Origin: Streptomyces griseomycini
GTDB lineage: Bacteria > Actinomycetota > Actinomycetes > Streptomycetales > Streptomycetaceae
Assembly: GCF_014203535.1 (NCBI RefSeq)
Contig: NZ_JACHJI010000003.1
Span: forward strand, 441,952 to 505,951
Length of the DNA: 64,000 nucleotides
Direction: 5' to 3'
The position numbers were made by a program, and so were the translations under genes. The notes under the pieces are model-generated. The model worked only from the letters and a program-made list of their open reading frames with translations. It was not told the DNA's origin and did not search any database. Of this stretch, positions 21,016 to 29,126 are shown piece by piece; the first letter of the stretch is position 1, and each line of letters starts with the position of its first letter.

Positions 21016-22079
21016 CCGGCGTCCCCGGCGTGCCGACGTCCGCCACGGGCGAACCGCACACCGTGCGCCCCTTCGCGGTGATCTCCGGTGCCCAGGTCCA
21101 GCGGGTGCTGGAGGGGCGCGAGAAGCAGGTCGTCGAGTTGACCGAGGCCGCCTACCGGCTGCACGGCGCCGGTGACTCGGTGAACCCGCCGTCGTACTTC
21201 CTGCGCTTCCCCGACCGTCCGACCTCACGGATCATCGCGCTGCCGGCCTCGCTCGGCGGGCACGTACGGGTGGACGGGGTGAAGTGGATCTCCAGCTTCC
21301 CGGAGAACGTCCGGGCCGGCCTCCCGAGGGCGTCCGCCGTGCTGATCCTCAACGACCAGGACACCGGCTACCCGTTCGCCTGCCTGGAGAGTTCCGTCAT
21401 CAGCGCCACCAGGACGGCCGCGTCCGCGGCGCTGGCCGCGGACCGGCTCAGCCGGGACCGGCCACGGCCCACGCGGGTCGGGTTCTGCGGGACGGGCCTG
21501 ATCGCCCGCTACATCCACACGTTCCTGGCCGGCAACGGCTGGTCGTTCGAGGAGACGGGGGTGTACGACCTGGCCGCCGACAGCACGGCCGGGTTCCGCC
21601 GCTACCTCGAGCAGTCGGGCGCCACCGGCCGGATCACGGTGCACCACAGCGCCGAGGAGCTGATCCGCGGCAGCGACCTGGTGGTCTTCGCCACCGTCGC
21701 CGGTGAACCGCACGTCGGCGACCCCACGTGGTTCTCGCACCACCCCGTGGTCCTGCACGTGTCCCTGCGCGACCTCGCGCCGGAGGTCATCCTCGCCTCG
21801 ACCAACATCGTGGACGACGTCGAGCACTGCCTGAAGGCCGACACCTCGCCCCACCTGGCCGAGCAGCTCACGGGCAACCGGGACTTCCTGCACGGAACGC
21901 TGGACGACGTGATGACCGGGCGGGTGACGGTGCCGGCGGGCCGGCCGGTGGTGTTCTCGCCCTTCGGCCTCGGGGTGCTCGACCTCGCGGTCGGGAAGTA
22001 CGTCTACGACGAGGTGGCCCGCTCCGGGGAGCTGCACGTCATCGACGACTTCTTCCACGAACTGCGCCGTTACGGATGA
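21012..22079 (+). CDS. sbnB: SbnB-like dehydrogenase of 2,3-diaminopropionate synthesis
   Basis: The 355-residue protein of the ornithine cyclodeaminase/mu-crystallin fold has SYFLRFPDRPTSRIIALPA, VDGVKWISSFPENV, the NAD-binding motif VGFCGTGLIARYI and FSPFGLGVLDLAVGKYV. In the staphyloferrin B pathway SbnB oxidises N-(1-amino-1-carboxyl-2-ethyl)-glutamate with NAD and releases L-2,3-diaminopropionate and 2-oxoglutarate. The ATG overlaps the stop of the hydroxylase gene. Pairing with the SbnA-like gene 42 bases downstream makes the function confident at pathway level. The released 2-oxoglutarate is also the cosubstrate of the neighbouring hydroxylase. Confidence 0.92.
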   Translation: MTGVPGVPTSATGEPHTVRPFAVISGAQVQRVLEGREKQVVELTEAAYRLHGAGDSVNPPSYFLRFPDRPTSRIIALPASLGGHVRVDGVKWISSFPENVRAGLPRASAVLILNDQDTGYPFACLESSVISATRTAASAALAADRLSRDRPRPTRVGFCGTGLIARYIHTFLAGNGWSFEETGVYDLAADSTAGFRRYLEQSGATGRITVHHSAEELIRGSDLVVFATVAGEPHVGDPTWFSHHPVVLHVSLRDLAPEVILASTNIVDDVEHCLKADTSPHLAEQLTGNRDFLHGTLDDVMTGRVTVPAGRPVVFSPFGLGVLDLAVGKYVYDEVARSGELHVIDDFFHELRRYG

Positions 22080-22121
22080 CCGTCCCAGAGCGCACCTGCC
22101 GCACACGAGAAGAAGAAAGTC

Positions 22122-23162
22122 ATGCCCGTCATCACCGCTCCCCACGCCTTCAACGAGTCCCAGCTCTACGTCGACCTCGAACCCGTCCTCGGGTGCCCCC
22201 TGCTCCTGAAGTGCGAGGGCTTCAACTTCGCCGGCTCGATCAAGCTGAAGGCCGCGACCGAAATGGTGGAGGCCGCCGAGCGGGACGGACGCCTCAAGCC
22301 GGGGTCGATCCTGGTCGAGTCCTCGTCCGGCAACCTCGGCATAGCGCTGAGCATGATCGCGGCGAGCAAGGACTACCGCTTCCTGTGCGTGACGGACTCC
22401 CGCTGCAACCTGTCGACCAGGCTCCTGATGGAGGCCCTGGGCAGCCGGGTGCACACCATCACCAGTCCGAACGCCGAAGGCGGCTTCCTGGGCGCGCGGA
22501 TCGACTACGTCCGTGCGCTGTGCGATTCCGACGACCGGTACGTGTGGCTCAGCCAGTACACCAACCCGAGCAACTGGAAGGCGCACTACCGCAAGACGGC
22601 GCCGGAGATCGCCCAGTACTTCCCGCGCCTGGGCGTGCTGTTCGTCGGCGCCGGCACCACCGGGACCCTGATGGGCTGCGCACGCTACTTCCGCCAGTGG
22701 CACCGGCCGGTGCGGATCGTCGCGGTGGACAGCGTCGGTTCGGTGTCCTTCGGCGGTCCGCCGGGCCGCCGCATGATCCCCGGGCTCGGCATGAGCATGC
22801 CGCCACCGCTCCTGGACGAGTCCTACGTGGACGAGGTGGTGCGCGTCGAGGAGACGGACACCATCCGCGTGTGCCACCGCCTGGCCAGGCGCGGGTTCCT
22901 CTTCGGCGGCTCCACCGGCACGGTCGTCAGCGGCGCGATGCGCTGGCTGGACGCCCACGACACGCGTGAGATCACCGCGGTGGCCATCGCCCCGGACCTC
23001 GGCGAGCGCTATCTCGACACCATCTACCAGTCCAACTGGCTGTACGACCTCTACGGCGAGGACCTGCTCGACCCCGAGGAGGCGGTCGGCGGTCCCCGGG
23101 AGGCCGGCCCCGTGCCCGCGTTCCCGGAGAGCCGCCAGCCGCCCCCGCCCGAGGACCGGTGA
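22122..23162 (+). CDS. sbnA: SbnA-like PLP synthase of 2,3-diaminopropionate precursor
   Basis: The 346-residue cysteine-synthase-fold (fold type II) PLP enzyme has LLLKCEGFNFAGSIKLKAA with the Schiff-base Lys, ESSSGNLGIALSMIAASK with the substrate-carboxylate loop, GAGTTGTLMGCARYF with the phosphate-binding Gly/Thr loop, and FGGSTGTVVSGA. SbnA condenses O-phospho-L-serine with L-glutamate to N-(1-amino-1-carboxyl-2-ethyl)-glutamate, the SbnB substrate. AGAAGAAAG precedes ATG 22122. It is the last gene of the operon; a 16-bp perfect hairpin begins at its stop codon. Confidence 0.93.
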   Translation: MPVITAPHAFNESQLYVDLEPVLGCPLLLKCEGFNFAGSIKLKAATEMVEAAERDGRLKPGSILVESSSGNLGIALSMIAASKDYRFLCVTDSRCNLSTRLLMEALGSRVHTITSPNAEGGFLGARIDYVRALCDSDDRYVWLSQYTNPSNWKAHYRKTAPEIAQYFPRLGVLFVGAGTTGTLMGCARYFRQWHRPVRIVAVDSVGSVSFGGPPGRRMIPGLGMSMPPPLLDESYVDEVVRVEETDTIRVCHRLARRGFLFGGSTGTVVSGAMRWLDAHDTREITAVAIAPDLGERYLDTIYQSNWLYDLYGEDLLDPEEAVGGPREAGPVPAFPESRQPPPPEDR

Positions 23163-23197
23163 CGGTGCCGACGGTGACGGACACCGTCGGCACCGTC
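23161..23197 (+). terminator. Terminator of the diaminopropionate/Pls operon
   Basis: A perfect 16-bp stem, GACGGTGCCGACGGTG (23161-23176) with 23182-23197, encloses the 5-nt loop ACGGA. It starts within the stop codon of the SbnA-like gene. The rest of the 236-base gap up to 23398 shows no gene; GCAGGAGACAGCG before 23399 is the ribosome binding site of the next gene. Confidence 0.85.
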
Positions 23198-23398
23198 GGT
23201 ACCGGGGCCGAACGGCGCCGGAGGCAGCGGCCCGGACCCTCCGGCCGGGACGTGGCGCTTCCGCGAGGCCCGCCCGTGACCAGGCGGGCCTTGCGGCTGT
23301 GGGGGAGGATTGCGGAGGATGCCCCGTGGGGACCGGGGCCCCCGTGCCGGTAACGGCAGGGGCGGACCGCTACCCGGAGTACACAGCAGGAGACAGCG

Positions 23399-24229
23399 AT
23401 GTCCCACGAGGCTCACGAGCCCGAGACCCCGCATCTCGACTTCAGGGGAACGACCCCTTACGAGGACTACGTCAAGGCCGACGTCCTCACCCACCTCCAG
23501 CACCCCCTCTCCGACGATCCCGGAGAGATGGTCTTCCTGGTCACCACCCAGGTGATGGAGCTGTGGTTCACCGTCATCGTCCACGAGTGGGAGACGGCGG
23601 CGAAGGCGCTGCGCGAGGACGACGTGCCGACCGCGGTCGACGCGCTGAAGCGGTCCGTGCGGGAGCTGGAGGCGCTGAACGCCTCCTGGAAGCCGCTGAG
23701 CGGCCTCACCCCCGCGCAGTTCAACGCCTACCGCGGCGCCCTCGGCGAGGGCTCCGGCTTCCAGTCGGCGATGTACCGGCGCCTGGAGTTCCTGCTCGGC
23801 GACAAGTCCGCGTCCATGCTGGTCCCGCACCGGGGCGCACCGCGCGCGCACGCCGAGCTGGAGAAGGCGCTGCACGAGCCGAGCCTCTACGACGAGGTGC
23901 TGCGGTTCCTCGCGCGGCGCGGGCACGCGATCCCCCAGGACGTGCTGCGGCGCGACGTGTCGCAGCGGTACGAGCCGTCGCCCGCGGTGGAGGCGGTCTG
24001 GACGGCCGTCTACTCGGGTGACGAGCGGGACGAGGTCGCCCGCCTGGGCGAGGCGCTGACCGACGTCGCCGAGCTGGTGTGGCGCTGGCGCAACGACCAC
24101 CTGGTCGCCACTCGCCGCGCGATGGGCGCCAAGGCCGGCACGGGCGGCTCGGCCGGCGTGGCCTGGCTGGAGAAGCGGGCCCGCAAGAACGTGTTCCCCG
24201 AGCTGTGGACGGCGCGGTCCTATGTCTGA
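23399..24229 (+). CDS. kynA: Tryptophan 2,3-dioxygenase
   Basis: The 276-residue heme enzyme opens the indole ring of L-tryptophan to N-formylkynurenine, the first step of the kynurenine pathway. Conserved blocks are LDFRGTTPYEDYVKADVL, the FLVTTQVMELWFTVIVHE segment that lines the heme and substrate pocket, LSGLTPAQFNAYRGALGEGS, and VWRWRNDHLVATRRAMGAKA with TGGSAGVAWLEK at the end. Length is normal. The stop overlaps the kynureninase start by 8 bases, so the two are translated together. Confidence 0.95.
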   Translation: MSHEAHEPETPHLDFRGTTPYEDYVKADVLTHLQHPLSDDPGEMVFLVTTQVMELWFTVIVHEWETAAKALREDDVPTAVDALKRSVRELEALNASWKPLSGLTPAQFNAYRGALGEGSGFQSAMYRRLEFLLGDKSASMLVPHRGAPRAHAELEKALHEPSLYDEVLRFLARRGHAIPQDVLRRDVSQRYEPSPAVEAVWTAVYSGDERDEVARLGEALTDVAELVWRWRNDHLVATRRAMGAKAGTGGSAGVAWLEKRARKNVFPELWTARSYV

Positions 24230-25430
24230 GCTGCTGGCCGCCAAGGCCGAGAAACTGGACGGGGCCGACGAGCTGGCCGGCAAGCGCGCCGAGTTCGTCC
24301 TGGACGACGTGGTCTACCTCGACGGCAACTCGCTGGGCGCCCTGCCCGCCGCCGTCCCCGGCCGGATCGAGGACGTGGTCCGTCGGCAGTGGGGCGAACT
24401 GCGCATCCGGTCCTGGACGGAGGGCGGCTGGTGGACGGCGCCGGAGCGGATCGGCGACCGGATCGCCCCGCTGGTCGGCGCCGCGGCCGGGCAGATCGTG
24501 GTCGGCGACTCGACCAGCGTCAACGTGTTCAAGGCGCTGGTGGGCGCGGTGCGGCTGGCGCGGTCGGCCGGTGCCGGGCGGGACGAGATCGTGGTCGACG
24601 CGACCACGTTCCCCACGGACGGCTACATCGCCGCCTCAGCGGCCCGGATGACCGGCTGCGCCCTGCGTCCGGTGCCCCCGTCCGAGGTCCCGGGCGTGCT
24701 CGGCGACCGTACGGCGGCGGTGCTGCTCAACCACGTCGACTACCGCACCGGCCGGCTGCACGACCTGCCGTCGCTCACGGCCGCCGTGCACGCGGCGGGG
24801 GCGTACGCCGTCTGGGACCTGTGCCACAGCGCGGGCGCGCTGCCGGTCGGGCTGGACGAGCACGGCGTGGACCTGGCGGTCGGGTGCACCTACAAGTACC
24901 TGAACGGCGGCCCCGGTTCACCGGCGTTCCTCTACGTGCGCGCGGACCTGCAGGACCGCTTCGACTCCCCGCTGCCCGGCTGGAACTCCCACGCCGAGCC
25001 CTTCGGGATGCGCCCGGACTACGAGCCGGCGGCGGGCGCGGTGCGCGGGCGGGTCGGCACCCCGGACATCCTCTCCCTGCTCGCCCTGGAGGCGGCGCTG
25101 GAGGTCTGGGACGGCGTGACGGTCGACGCGGTGCGGGCCAAGTCCCTCGCGCTGACGGACTTCTTCCTGGAGTGCGTCGAGGCCTACGTCCCCGAGGGCC
25201 GGGTCGCCTGCGTGACCCCGCGGGCGCACGGGGAGCGGGGCAGCCAGGTCGCGCTGCGCTGCCCGGACGCCGGTGACGTGATGGAGCGGCTGATCGGGCG
25301 CGGGGTGGTCGGCGACTTCCGCCACCCCGACGTGCTCCGCTTCGGCTTCACCCCGCTGTACGTCGGCTTCGCGGACGTGGAGCGGGCGGCGCGGGTGCTG
25401 GCGGAGGGCCTGGCGGAGGCCGGTGGCTGA
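24222..25430 (+). CDS. kynU: Kynureninase
   Basis: The 402-residue PLP enzyme cleaves kynurenine to anthranilate and alanine. It shows VYLDGNSLGALP, the VVGDSTSVNVFKALVGAV block, VLLNHVDYRTGRLHDL, WDLCHSAGALPVGLDEH (Asp to the PLP ring), VGCTYKYLNGGPGSPAFLYV with the Schiff-base Lys, and FGFTPLYVGFADVERA. It overlaps the dioxygenase gene by 8 bases. A 19-bp hairpin (25457-25499) ends the transcript, and the probable formamidase follows as a separate unit. Confidence 0.95.
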   Translation: MSELLAAKAEKLDGADELAGKRAEFVLDDVVYLDGNSLGALPAAVPGRIEDVVRRQWGELRIRSWTEGGWWTAPERIGDRIAPLVGAAAGQIVVGDSTSVNVFKALVGAVRLARSAGAGRDEIVVDATTFPTDGYIAASAARMTGCALRPVPPSEVPGVLGDRTAAVLLNHVDYRTGRLHDLPSLTAAVHAAGAYAVWDLCHSAGALPVGLDEHGVDLAVGCTYKYLNGGPGSPAFLYVRADLQDRFDSPLPGWNSHAEPFGMRPDYEPAAGAVRGRVGTPDILSLLALEAALEVWDGVTVDAVRAKSLALTDFFLECVEAYVPEGRVACVTPRAHGERGSQVALRCPDAGDVMERLIGRGVVGDFRHPDVLRFGFTPLYVGFADVERAARVLAEGLAEAGG

Positions 25431-25456
25431 GGGGCCGCCGCAGGACCGGTGACGTG

Positions 25457-25499
25457 CGTCCCGGCCCGCGCCGCGTCCGCCGCGGCGCGGGCCGGGACG
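25457..25499 (+). terminator. Terminator after kynureninase
   Basis: A perfect 19-bp stem, 25457-25475 pairing with 25481-25499, encloses a 5-nt loop. Confidence 0.85.
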
Positions 25500-25630
25500 T
25501 CGTTCGGGGGAGACGTTCACCGAGCGTGATATCCCCATGTCCACGCCGGTCACCGTCCTGGTACCGTCCCGGCCAACGGCCGAATTCTTCTCTGGTCCGC
25601 CAAATACGTTTCATCGCTGAGAGGTTGAGC

Positions 25631-26509
25631 ATGACGGACGACGTCGCAGCCGCCCGGGCCGCCGCCGAGGAGGAGTCGGCCTTCTCCCACCCGCCGGTCG
25701 ACCCCGACGCGACCGCGGCCTACGGCGACGACCCGGACCAGCTGATCGACTTCTACGCCCCGCGCGGCACCGGCGGCCCCGGTGGACCCGCGCCCGTGGT
25801 GGCCGTCCTGCACGGCGGCGCCTGGCGCGCCTCCCACGACCGGCGCCACATCAGCCCGTTCGCCGCGTTCCTGGCCCGTAGGGGCTTCGCCGTGGCCAGC
25901 GTCGAGTACCGGCGCGGCGCGGGGGAGGCGGGCGGCGGCGACCCGGTCGCGGGGCGCTGGCCCGACACCTTCGACGACGTCGCCGCCGCCCTGGACGCCC
26001 TGCCCGAGCTGGTCCGGAGCCACCTTCCGCAGGCCGACCCGCGCCGCACGGTCGTCACCGGGCACTCCGCCGGCGGTCACCTGGCGCTGTGGAACGCCGC
26101 CCGGCACCTCCTGCCCGCCGACGCCCCCTGGCGCACGGACCGTCCCGCGCCCCTGCGGGGCGTGGTCGCCCTCGCCCCGATCGCCGACCTCGCGGTCGCC
26201 GACAAGCTGGACGTGTGCGACGGCGCGGCACGCCAACTGCTGGGCGGCGACGACGGGTTCGCCGAGCGCCGGCCGTACGCCGACCCCGCGCTGCTGCTGC
26301 CCACCGGTATCGCCACCACCCTCGTCCAGGGCCGCGCCGACCTCGACGTCCCGCTGCCGGTGGCCGAGGCGTACGCGGACGCGGCGGCGAAGGCCGGCGA
26401 GGTGGTGGGGCTGACGCTGCTGGAGGACGTCGGCCACTTCCCGCTGATCGACCCGGCGGCGGACGCCTGCGCGGTGGTGGCGGAGGAGATCGCCCAGCTC
26501 GCCTGGTGA
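25631..26509 (+). CDS. Alpha/beta hydrolase, probable kynurenine formamidase
   Basis: The 292-residue esterase/lipase-like enzyme has the oxyanion motif LHGGAWRASHDR, the nucleophile elbow VTGHSAGGHLALWNAA, and the acid and base in QGRADLDVPLP and EDVGHFPLID. HGGxW with GHSAGGH is the pattern of alpha/beta-hydrolase formamidases. Position next to tryptophan dioxygenase and kynureninase suggests hydrolysis of N-formylkynurenine to kynurenine, completing the route to anthranilate. I chose ATG 25631, with GAGAGGTTGAGC before it, over the longer frame from 25454. A general esterase role cannot be excluded. Confidence 0.78.
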   Translation: MTDDVAAARAAAEEESAFSHPPVDPDATAAYGDDPDQLIDFYAPRGTGGPGGPAPVVAVLHGGAWRASHDRRHISPFAAFLARRGFAVASVEYRRGAGEAGGGDPVAGRWPDTFDDVAAALDALPELVRSHLPQADPRRTVVTGHSAGGHLALWNAARHLLPADAPWRTDRPAPLRGVVALAPIADLAVADKLDVCDGAARQLLGGDDGFAERRPYADPALLLPTGIATTLVQGRADLDVPLPVAEAYADAAAKAGEVVGLTLLEDVGHFPLIDPAADACAVVAEEIAQLAW

Positions 26510-26550
26510 CGCCCCTCCCCGGGCCTCCCCGGGATCGCCCCGGTCAGACC

Positions 26551-26564
26551 CGTAGTACCTGAGA
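26551..26564 (+). promoter_or_regulatory. 14-nt element shared with 31231-31244 (candidate operator)
   Basis: CGTAGTACCTGAGA occurs here, 108 bases before the hydrolase start of the first two-component operon, and identically at 31231-31244 before the second. Its core GTAC is palindromic. No third copy was noticed in an intergenic region. Confidence 0.6.
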
Positions 26565-26671
26565 GCTACCCCGCGGGTGAGTCCCCCGGCGGGACGCGGG
26601 TTACGCGCGCCGCTCCGTAACTTCCCTTCTCGAACAGCCCGGTGACCGGGCGGAGGGGAGGAGGGACGGCC

Positions 26672-27898
26672 ATGGGGACGCGGTACGGGACGGGCACGGG
26701 CGCGGCGGGGCACGGCGGGGTCGGGGCCGGTGCGTCCGCGGCCACCACGGGGAGCGGCCCGGCGGAACGGTCCCGGGCACGCGGCCGGTCCGGGGGCCGG
26801 GCGGGCGGGTGGTCCGGGCGGCGCGCCACCGCCGGGACCGGCACCCCGCCGGCGGCGCCGGACACCCCGCCGGCCGGGCGCCCGGCGCGGGAACGCAGGC
26901 CGGGCCGGCGGCGGATCGCCCGGTGGCGGCGCACCGGCCTCGCCGTGCTCGTCGCCTCGGCCGTGGCCGTGCCCGTGGCCGGAGCGGCCCGGCCGCGCAC
27001 CCCCGCCCCGGCACCGGCCGTGCTCGCCCCGCCGACCGCGGCCACCCTCGACGCCGCCTACGCGGCCCACCGCGCAGGCGCCGGGGAGGCGGCCCGGATG
27101 GCCGCCGCCCACGGGGACCGGCGGCGGGCGGCGGCCGACCGCGCGCTGGCCGCCCCCTCCCGGCAGCTGCTGGCCTTCGACGGCCGCGGCCCCGGACGGG
27201 TCACCGAAGTCCTCGGCGACCTCGCCCGCGCCGACCGCGTCGCCGTCCTGGTCCCCGGCTCCGACACCGGCCTCGACACCTACGGCCGGTTCCGCGCCGC
27301 CGCCCGCGCCCTGCACGAACGCCTCACCGTCCCCCACTCCCGATCGAGCGGGGGGACCCCCGTGGCCCCGGCGGGCACCCGGACGGCGGTGGTCGCCTGG
27401 CTGGGCTACGAGACCCCCGGCACGATCAGCACCGCGGTCCTCACCACCGACCGGGCGGAGCGCGCGGCACCCGGACTGCGGGAGCTCGTGCGGGACCTGC
27501 GCACCGTCACGGGACAGCGGTCCCGCGTCTCCCTCCTCTGTCACTCCTACGGCTCCGTGGTCTGCGCCCGTGCCGCCGCCGGTCTGGACGTCGACGACAT
27601 CGTCCTCCTCGGCAGCCCCGGCACCGGCGCCGACACCGCCGCCGGCCTGCGCACCCGCGCCCGGGTCTGGGCGGCCCGGGGCGCCGACGACTGGGTGGAG
27701 CACGTCCCGCACCTCAGCGCCGGCCTCTTCGGCACCACGGTCGGCTTCGGCACCGACCCCGTCTCCCCGGACTTCGGCGCCCGCGTCTTCGCGGCCGGAG
27801 ACGGCGGCCACAGCGACTACTTCGCCCCCGGCTCCCCCTCCCTCACCAACCTGGCCCGGATCGTCCTGGGCGAGACCGGGGCGGTGACCCGTGACTGA
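26672..27898 (+). CDS. DUF1023-type alpha/beta hydrolase, exported or membrane-anchored
   Basis: In this 408-residue protein, about 85 residues of Gly/Arg/Pro-rich sequence and a basic stretch (RRRIARWRRT) precede a hydrophobic segment (GLAVLVASAVAVPVAGAA), so the long N-terminus is cytosolic and the domain is probably outside. The hydrolase domain has VAVLVPGSDTGLDTYGRF, VAWLGYETP, the nucleophile elbow LLCHSYGSVVCA and the final His in DGGHSDYF, which match the DUF1023 family common in actinobacteria. The substrate is unknown. The start is ATG 26672 with GGGAGGAGGGAC upstream. The stop overlaps the acyltransferase gene by 8 bases. Confidence 0.8.
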   Translation: MGTRYGTGTGAAGHGGVGAGASAATTGSGPAERSRARGRSGGRAGGWSGRRATAGTGTPPAAPDTPPAGRPARERRPGRRRIARWRRTGLAVLVASAVAVPVAGAARPRTPAPAPAVLAPPTAATLDAAYAAHRAGAGEAARMAAAHGDRRRAAADRALAAPSRQLLAFDGRGPGRVTEVLGDLARADRVAVLVPGSDTGLDTYGRFRAAARALHERLTVPHSRSSGGTPVAPAGTRTAVVAWLGYETPGTISTAVLTTDRAERAAPGLRELVRDLRTVTGQRSRVSLLCHSYGSVVCARAAAGLDVDDIVLLGSPGTGADTAAGLRTRARVWAARGADDWVEHVPHLSAGLFGTTVGFGTDPVSPDFGARVFAAGDGGHSDYFAPGSPSLTNLARIVLGETGAVTRD

Positions 27899-29126
27899 CC
27901 CGATCCTCCGGCGTCCCACCCGCGGCCTGAAGGCGGTCCTGCGGGACGGCGTGCGGCGCGGCGCCGAGCGCGTCGACGCGGCCACCCCGGACCACCGCGA
28001 CCGCGCCGTGGACGCCCTGCGCGCCGTCGCCGTCCTCGGGGTCGTCCTGGGCCACTGGCTGGTCACCGCGCTGGTCGCGGACGGCCGCACCCTGCGCACG
28101 GCCAGCCCGCTCCAGCACCTGCCCTGGCTGGCCCCCGTCTCCTGGCTGTTCCAGACCCTCGCCGTGTTCTTCCTGGTCGGCGGACACGTGGCGACCCGCT
28201 CGTACGCCTCGGCCCGCGCCCGCGGCGTCCCCTACCGCCACTGGCTGCGCGGCCGGCTCGCCCGGCTGTTCGGTCCGGTCGTCGCCGTCCTCACCCTGTG
28301 GACGGTGGTCACGGTCGCGCTGCTGCTCTCCGGCGCCGAGTACGCGACCGTCCGCACGCTGGCCAAGCTGGCCCTGTCCCCGCTGTGGTTCCTGCTGGTC
28401 TTCGCCGTCCTCACGGCCGCGACCCCGCTGCTGGCCCGGCTGCACCCGCTGTGGCCGCTGGCCGTCGTCCTCCACGTGGACCTGCTGCGCTTCGGCCTCG
28501 GCGCCCCCGCCTGGCTCGGCTGGCTGAACCTGGCGGCCGGCTGGCTGGTGCCGTACGCCCTGGGCGCGGCCTGGACCCGGGGCGAGCTGGAGCGCCGCCG
28601 CCCGGCCTGGATCCTGCTCCTCGGCGGTACGGCGGCCACGGCCGTGCTCGTCGCCCTGGCCGGCTACCCGGCCTCCATGGTCGGCGTCCCCGGCGCCGAG
28701 GTGTCCAACCTCAACCCGCCGACGCTGGCCGCCGTCACCTTCGGCCTCGCCCAGTGCGGGCTCGCGCTGCTGCTGCGGGAGCGGCTGCGGGGCGCGATGC
28801 GCCGGCCGGTCGCGTGGGCGGCGGTGGCGCTGGTCAACCTCTCCGCGATGACGGTCTTCCTCTGGCACCAGACGGCCCTCATGGCGACCACCGCCACCGG
28901 TCTGCTCGCCGGCCGCCTGCCCGGCCTGCACACCGTTCCCGACGACCTCGGCTGGGTCGCCGCCCGGCTGGCCTGGCTGCCGGTGCTCGCCCTCGCCCTC
29001 GCGGTGTGCCGGGCGGCGTTCCGGTCCTGGGAACGCGGTGGCGGGCGCGGGGAACGGTCCCGGGTGGTGCGGGCGCACCGGCCGGCGGCGGACCGGGGGT
29101 CGGCGGAGGGAGCACGGCATGTCTAG
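27891..29126 (+). CDS. Acyltransferase-3 family membrane protein
   Basis: The 411-residue polytopic protein starts its first membrane block with RDRAVDALRAVAVLGVVLGH, the RxxxLRxxAvxxVvxxH pattern of acyltransferase-3 proteins that O-acylate sugars, lipids or antibiotics. About ten hydrophobic helices follow, and MTVFLWHQTALMATT is the typical late helix with a WH pair. It overlaps the hydrolase gene by 8 bases at its start and the kinase gene by 8 bases at its end, so four genes (26672-31145) form one translationally coupled operon. The acyl acceptor is unknown. Confidence 0.82.
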   Translation: MTDPILRRPTRGLKAVLRDGVRRGAERVDAATPDHRDRAVDALRAVAVLGVVLGHWLVTALVADGRTLRTASPLQHLPWLAPVSWLFQTLAVFFLVGGHVATRSYASARARGVPYRHWLRGRLARLFGPVVAVLTLWTVVTVALLLSGAEYATVRTLAKLALSPLWFLLVFAVLTAATPLLARLHPLWPLAVVLHVDLLRFGLGAPAWLGWLNLAAGWLVPYALGAAWTRGELERRRPAWILLLGGTAATAVLVALAGYPASMVGVPGAEVSNLNPPTLAAVTFGLAQCGLALLLRERLRGAMRRPVAWAAVALVNLSAMTVFLWHQTALMATTATGLLAGRLPGLHTVPDDLGWVAARLAWLPVLALALAVCRAAFRSWERGGGRGERSRVVRAHRPAADRGSAEGARHV

